Below are positions 4,822-7,812 of a DNA stretch of 7,812 nucleotides, piece after piece. Source of the DNA: an uncultured Actinomycetes bacterium (GTDB lineage: Bacteria; Actinomycetota; Thermoleophilia; Gaiellales; F1-60-MAGs149); the NCBI GenBank assembly GCA_903960645.1, contig CAJCBN010000268.1:1-7812 (forward strand), read 5' to 3'. The notes beneath the pieces are model-generated. The model had not been told where the DNA came from and searched no databases. It saw only the letters and a list, made by a program, of their open reading frames with translations. Position 1 is the stretch's first letter, and the number at the start of each line of letters is the position of its first letter. Made by a program: the position numbers and the translations under genes.

Positions 4822-6777
4822 TCAGACGACCAGCGCATCGAGACGCGAATGCGCGTCGGCGATGCGGTCGGCAAACACGCCGCCGCGACTCGTGGTCGTC
4901 CGCGCCGGTGGCACGCCGGTCTCCTGCATCACGGTAAGGCGCTCAGACAGGAGGTCGAGGCTGGCGAGCGCGTCGTCAGTGAGCATCGCCTGCTCTTGCT
5001 GATCGCCCGTCAGCTCGACGATGACGGGCACGGCACTGGCGCGGATCAGATCACGATGGATCGTCTCGGCGCAGTCCTCGTCGACGCGATGCTCCGCCAT
5101 CTCATTGGCTGCCACGGTGATCGCGCCACCCGCCGCCACGCGTGCCCGCACGAAGTCGAGGCGAGCGCGCTCGGCCTGCTCGACATCGCCCAGGCGGCAG
5201 ATGCGCGCATACTCACGCAGCGTCTGCGCCTGCGCCGCGAGTTCGAGCAGCACGCGGTCGGCGATCACCGGCCGCCAGAGCATCATCACAAGCCAGACCA
5301 GAATGGCTGCGGCTCCGGTGGCCATGACACGCGCCGGCGCCGTCTCCGCCAGCGGCGCGCCGGCAATCCAGAACAGCGACAGGGCGAACACGGTGACACC
5401 CTCTGTCGCAATCAGGTAGTTGGGTGCGGCGAAGGCGACGATGACCGCCGTCGCAACACCCACCAGCACGATCGCGAACACATCGCCACCGCCGATGGCA
5501 AACGCCACCGACACGACGGTCACGCCGACGACGGTACCGAAGAAGCGCTGCACCAGGCGGATCGCCGAATCGCTGAGGCCCGGCTTGGTCAGCCAGGCCA
5601 CCGTCATCGGGAGCCAGTAGGCATGCGGCAGCGGGAAGATCGTCTCGGCGATCAATGTGCCAACCGTGAAGGCCAGCGCGAGCCGAGCACCGTGGATCAC
5701 GAATGGTCGGTCCAACGTCGGCAGGCGACGCGGGCCGGCGAACGCATCGCTCGGGATGCGCAGCAGCGGTCCGCACTCGGCGCGACGCCCGATTGGCCAG
5801 TCACCCTGCGCCAGCGCGGCCGCCCGTTCGAGGTCTCGTCGAATCGACGTGATGATCGCCACGCGCTCCGTGGGCATTGCTGCAGCGGTCTCCTCTGCCA
5901 CGCGCTGGAATGCCACCAGCGCGGGAGCGATCCGCCGACGCAGGACCGGCACGTGCATCGCGTCAGCGATGCGCAGCGTCAGCGTGGCGGCCACGGCCAT
6001 CAGCGCCTCGATCGCAACGGTCTGGTGCTCCTCGCGTTCCTCCCGTTCCGCCGCGAGCGCGAAGAAGCCCACCCGCGTGTGGTCGCAGACCTCGACGAGT
6101 TCCTCGAGCCAGGCGCGACTCGTGCCCTCTGCCCCGCTCAGCGGAATCCGCTCGCGCGCGGTATTGATGCGCGTGGCCGCGGTGATCGCGGGGATGCCTC
6201 GCGCATCGTGCTTCAGCGAGTAGCCGAGCGCGCGGTAGGCGATGAAGACCTCGGAGCGAATCTCCTCGAGTCGTCGGAGCAGCGCGGGAATGGTGATGAC
6301 GGCGACCTGGATCGAGCCGCCGAGCAGCACGAAGAACGCAACCTCTGGGGCATCGCCGATCGGCTGCGGTGTGCCGCTGAAGACCGCGAAGGCCACCAAG
6401 CCGACCATGCCGGCGACGCCAGCTCGAACACCCGCGATGCCCACGTAGCCAAGCGCGAAGGCGATCAGTGCCGCCATCGCGAGGTGCAGGGGCAGCGAAT
6501 CGGCGACCAGCACGGCCAGCGCGGTGCTCCCGGCGATGAACAGCGTCGTGAGCCCCATCGCCCGGACGCGAATGCCGAAGGTGCCGGACGGATCGACGAG
6601 GACCGCGAGCACCGAGCCAATCGTGATCGGCAGCGCGACCGTCGGATCGGTGTACGTAGCGGCCAAGGTCAGCGCGGCCACGACGCCGCCGCGGAGCGGA
6701 CCGACCCGCAGGACGCCGGCCCAGTCGATCAACTGCGCGGTCCGTAGGACACGCTTGGCCGCACGGCTCTGCTGCAC
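4822..6777 (-). CDS. FUSC family membrane protein (putative aromatic-acid exporter type)
   Basis: The 651-residue protein has the repeated architecture of FUSC/YccS/AaeB-like proteins. A first membrane block lies at about 30-165. A mostly soluble, charged and helical region follows at about 166-355. A second membrane block at about 360-502 contains the FUSC-typical run HAYWLPMTVAWLTKPG (385-400) and RLVQRFFGTVVGV (407-419). A soluble tail covers about 503-651. Relatives such as AaeB export aromatic carboxylic acids, but many FUSC proteins have no known substrate, so the role here is an inference from family. The start is a GTG. TAGGAT lies exactly six bases before it, and no Shine-Dalgarno sequence is seen, which supports leaderless translation. 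The gene is probably transcribed alone, since it is divergent from fprA on one side and convergent with the protease gene on the other. Confidence 0.88.
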   Translation of the reverse strand: MQQSRAAKRVLRTAQLIDWAGVLRVGPLRGGVVAALTLAATYTDPTVALPITIGSVLAVLVDPSGTFGIRVRAMGLTTLFIAGSTALAVLVADSLPLHLAMAALIAFALGYVGIAGVRAGVAGMVGLVAFAVFSGTPQPIGDAPEVAFFVLLGGSIQVAVITIPALLRRLEEIRSEVFIAYRALGYSLKHDARGIPAITAATRINTARERIPLSGAEGTSRAWLEELVEVCDHTRVGFFALAAEREEREEHQTVAIEALMAVAATLTLRIADAMHVPVLRRRIAPALVAFQRVAEETAAAMPTERVAIITSIRRDLERAAALAQGDWPIGRRAECGPLLRIPSDAFAGPRRLPTLDRPFVIHGARLALAFTVGTLIAETIFPLPHAYWLPMTVAWLTKPGLSDSAIRLVQRFFGTVVGVTVVSVAFAIGGGDVFAIVLVGVATAVIVAFAAPNYLIATEGVTVFALSLFWIAGAPLAETAPARVMATGAAAILVWLVMMLWRPVIADRVLLELAAQAQTLREYARICRLGDVEQAERARLDFVRARVAAGGAITVAANEMAEHRVDEDCAETIHRDLIRASAVPVIVELTGDQQEQAMLTDDALASLDLLSERLTVMQETGVPPARTTTSRGGVFADRIADAHSRLDALVV

Positions 6778-6783
6778 GAAACG

Positions 6784-6789
6784 ATCCTA
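6784..6789 (-). promoter_or_regulatory. -10-like box for the FUSC gene
   Basis: On the minus strand TAGGAT (TANNNT) is followed by CGTTTC and the GTG at 6777. The spacing implies that transcription starts at or next to the start codon. No -35 box is recognisable 16-19 bases upstream. Confidence 0.4.
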
Positions 6790-6858
6790 GTTGAACTCCC
6801 ATTGCGGGGCCTGAATACGGCGTGTGCGGAGACAGCGCCAGCGCGTGCGTCGGCGCGC

Positions 6859-6864
6859 TACGTT
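6859..6864 (+). promoter_or_regulatory. -10-like box for fprA
   Basis: TACGTT (TANNNT) is followed by GCGGCT and the ATG at 6871, again exactly six bases. No Shine-Dalgarno sequence precedes the ATG. The remainder of the 93-base divergent gap shows no further clear signal. Confidence 0.4.
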
Positions 6865-6870
6865 GCGGCT

Positions 6871-7812
6871 ATGACGAATCGCGCTCACCGCATCGCCGTC
6901 GTCGGCGCAGGCCCGGCCGGCTTCTATGCCACGGGGCACCTGCTCGACGCCGAGCCCGACATCGAGGTCGACCTCTACGACCGCCTGCCGACGCCATGGG
7001 GCCTCGTCCGCCACGGCGTGGCGCCGGACCACCCGAAGATCAAGGCCGTCTCGCGCGTGTTCGAGAAGATCGCGGCGAAGCCCGGGTTCCGCATGTTCGG
7101 CAACGTTGAGATCGGTCGCGACATCTCGCACGCGCAACTGATGGAGCACTACGACGGCGTCATCTACGCCTACGGCGCGCAGGCCGATCGCCGCATGGGC
7201 ATCCCCGGTGAGGACCTACCCGGCTCGCTGCCGGCCACGGCGTTCGTCGCCTGGTACAACGGCCACCCCGACTTCTACGACCTCGATCCGAATCTGCAGA
7301 TCGAACGCGCCGTCGTGATCGGCAACGGCAACGTCGCCGTCGACGTGGCGCGCATGATGGCGCTCGCCCCCGAGGAGCTCGCGCCGACTGATACCGGCGA
7401 CCACGCTATCGAGATCTTCAACGCCTCGACGCTCCGGGACATCGTGATCGCCGGCCGTCGCGGCCCGCTGCAGGCCGCGTACACAAACCCCGAGTTGCTC
7501 GAGCTCGGCGAGCTGCAGATCGCCGACGTGATCGTCAGCCCCGCGGAGGCCCAGCTCGATGCGCTCAGCCAGGCGGCGCTCGCCGACGCGAGCCTGCCCG
7601 ACCAGCGCAACGTCGAGGTCGTGCAGGAGTACGCCCAGCGCGCCCGCACCGACAAGCCGCGCACCGTCACCCTGCGCTACCTGCTCTCCCCCCTCGAGAT
7701 CCGGGGCGATGGCCGCGTCGAGGAGATCGTGATGGTCAAGAACCGCCTGGAGCTGTCGGGCGACGGCACGGTGCGCGCCGTCGCGACCGACGAGACCGAG
7801 ACGATCCCCTGC
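6871..7812 (+). CDS. fprA: FprA-type ferredoxin/adrenodoxin-NADP+ reductase, 3' end outside the window
   Basis: The frame is open from this ATG to the last base (314 codons), so the C-terminal part is missing. Mycobacterial FprA is about 450 residues long. An FAD-binding Rossmann motif GAGPAG is at residues 12-17. The family signature TPWGLVRHGVAPDHPKIK follows at 41-58. A second dinucleotide motif GNGNVAVDVAR begins at 151 and would bind NADP(H), with AGRRGPLQAAYT further on. The enzyme moves electrons between NADPH and ferredoxin and acts in the cytosol, supplying or draining reduced ferredoxin for partners such as cytochromes P450. No ferredoxin gene is adjacent in the visible part. Assignment to the FprA/adrenodoxin-reductase group is firm; the physiological partner is not visible. 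Confidence 0.93.
   Translation, partial: MTNRAHRIAVVGAGPAGFYATGHLLDAEPDIEVDLYDRLPTPWGLVRHGVAPDHPKIKAVSRVFEKIAAKPGFRMFGNVEIGRDISHAQLMEHYDGVIYAYGAQADRRMGIPGEDLPGSLPATAFVAWYNGHPDFYDLDPNLQIERAVVIGNGNVAVDVARMMALAPEELAPTDTGDHAIEIFNASTLRDIVIAGRRGPLQAAYTNPELLELGELQIADVIVSPAEAQLDALSQAALADASLPDQRNVEVVQEYAQRARTDKPRTVTLRYLLSPLEIRGDGRVEEIVMVKNRLELSGDGTVRAVATDETETIPC

Noticed and set aside
4270..6747. Very long plus-strand open frame (825 codons)
   Set aside because: It is antisense to the FUSC gene, is extremely rich in Arg, His, Asp and Gln, and shows no domain or membrane segment. It is a codon-bias shadow of GC-rich DNA.

Overview
The window is GC-rich (roughly 70 % by eye). It carries an FprA-type ferredoxin reductase, an RraA-like protein and start regions that look leaderless, which suggests a chromosomal segment of a high-GC actinobacterium or a relative. 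No gene pins down the taxon. There are no insertion sequences, integrases, CRISPR repeats or rRNA genes, and the layout looks like ordinary chromosome with short intergenic gaps.

Layout, left to right. Bases 1-71 hold only GC-rich hairpins. A very large membrane protein on the minus strand (72-1856) joins an N-terminal MASE1 sensory membrane domain to a C-terminal drug/metabolite-transporter (EamA) region. A divergent gap leads to a complete tRNA-Glu(TTC) at 1996-2068, followed by a hairpin. Next on the plus strand is a lipoprotein gene of the DUF411 (CopG-like metal-binding) family, 2168-2770, then a small multi-pass membrane protein (2828-3505). This converges on rraA (3536-4015, minus). 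rraA diverges from a YgjP-like zinc metalloprotease (4109-4819, plus). That gene converges, with two bases between the stops, on a FUSC-family membrane protein (4822-6777, minus). The FUSC gene diverges from an fprA-type ferredoxin-NADP reductase (6871 onward) that runs off the window.

The most striking observation is in the DUF411 gene. The reading frame is intact and family motifs are preserved on both sides of a single in-frame TGA (2432-2434). That TGA sits exactly where the first cysteine of the family's CGCC motif belongs. About 20 bases downstream is a predicted 7-bp stem with a 5-base loop whose second base is G, the arrangement expected of a bacterial SECIS element. The best reading is an undescribed selenoprotein, a membrane-anchored DUF411 lipoprotein with a U-G-C-C metal or redox motif. 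A recent nonsense mutation or a sequencing error remains possible, and no selenocysteine machinery lies in this window to settle it.

Other points are the MASE1-transporter fusion, an odd pore-like loop in the small membrane protein, and a recurring -10-like hexamer exactly six bases before several start codons. The last suggests that leaderless transcription is common here. The genes do not form one pathway; most are single-gene units in alternating orientation.
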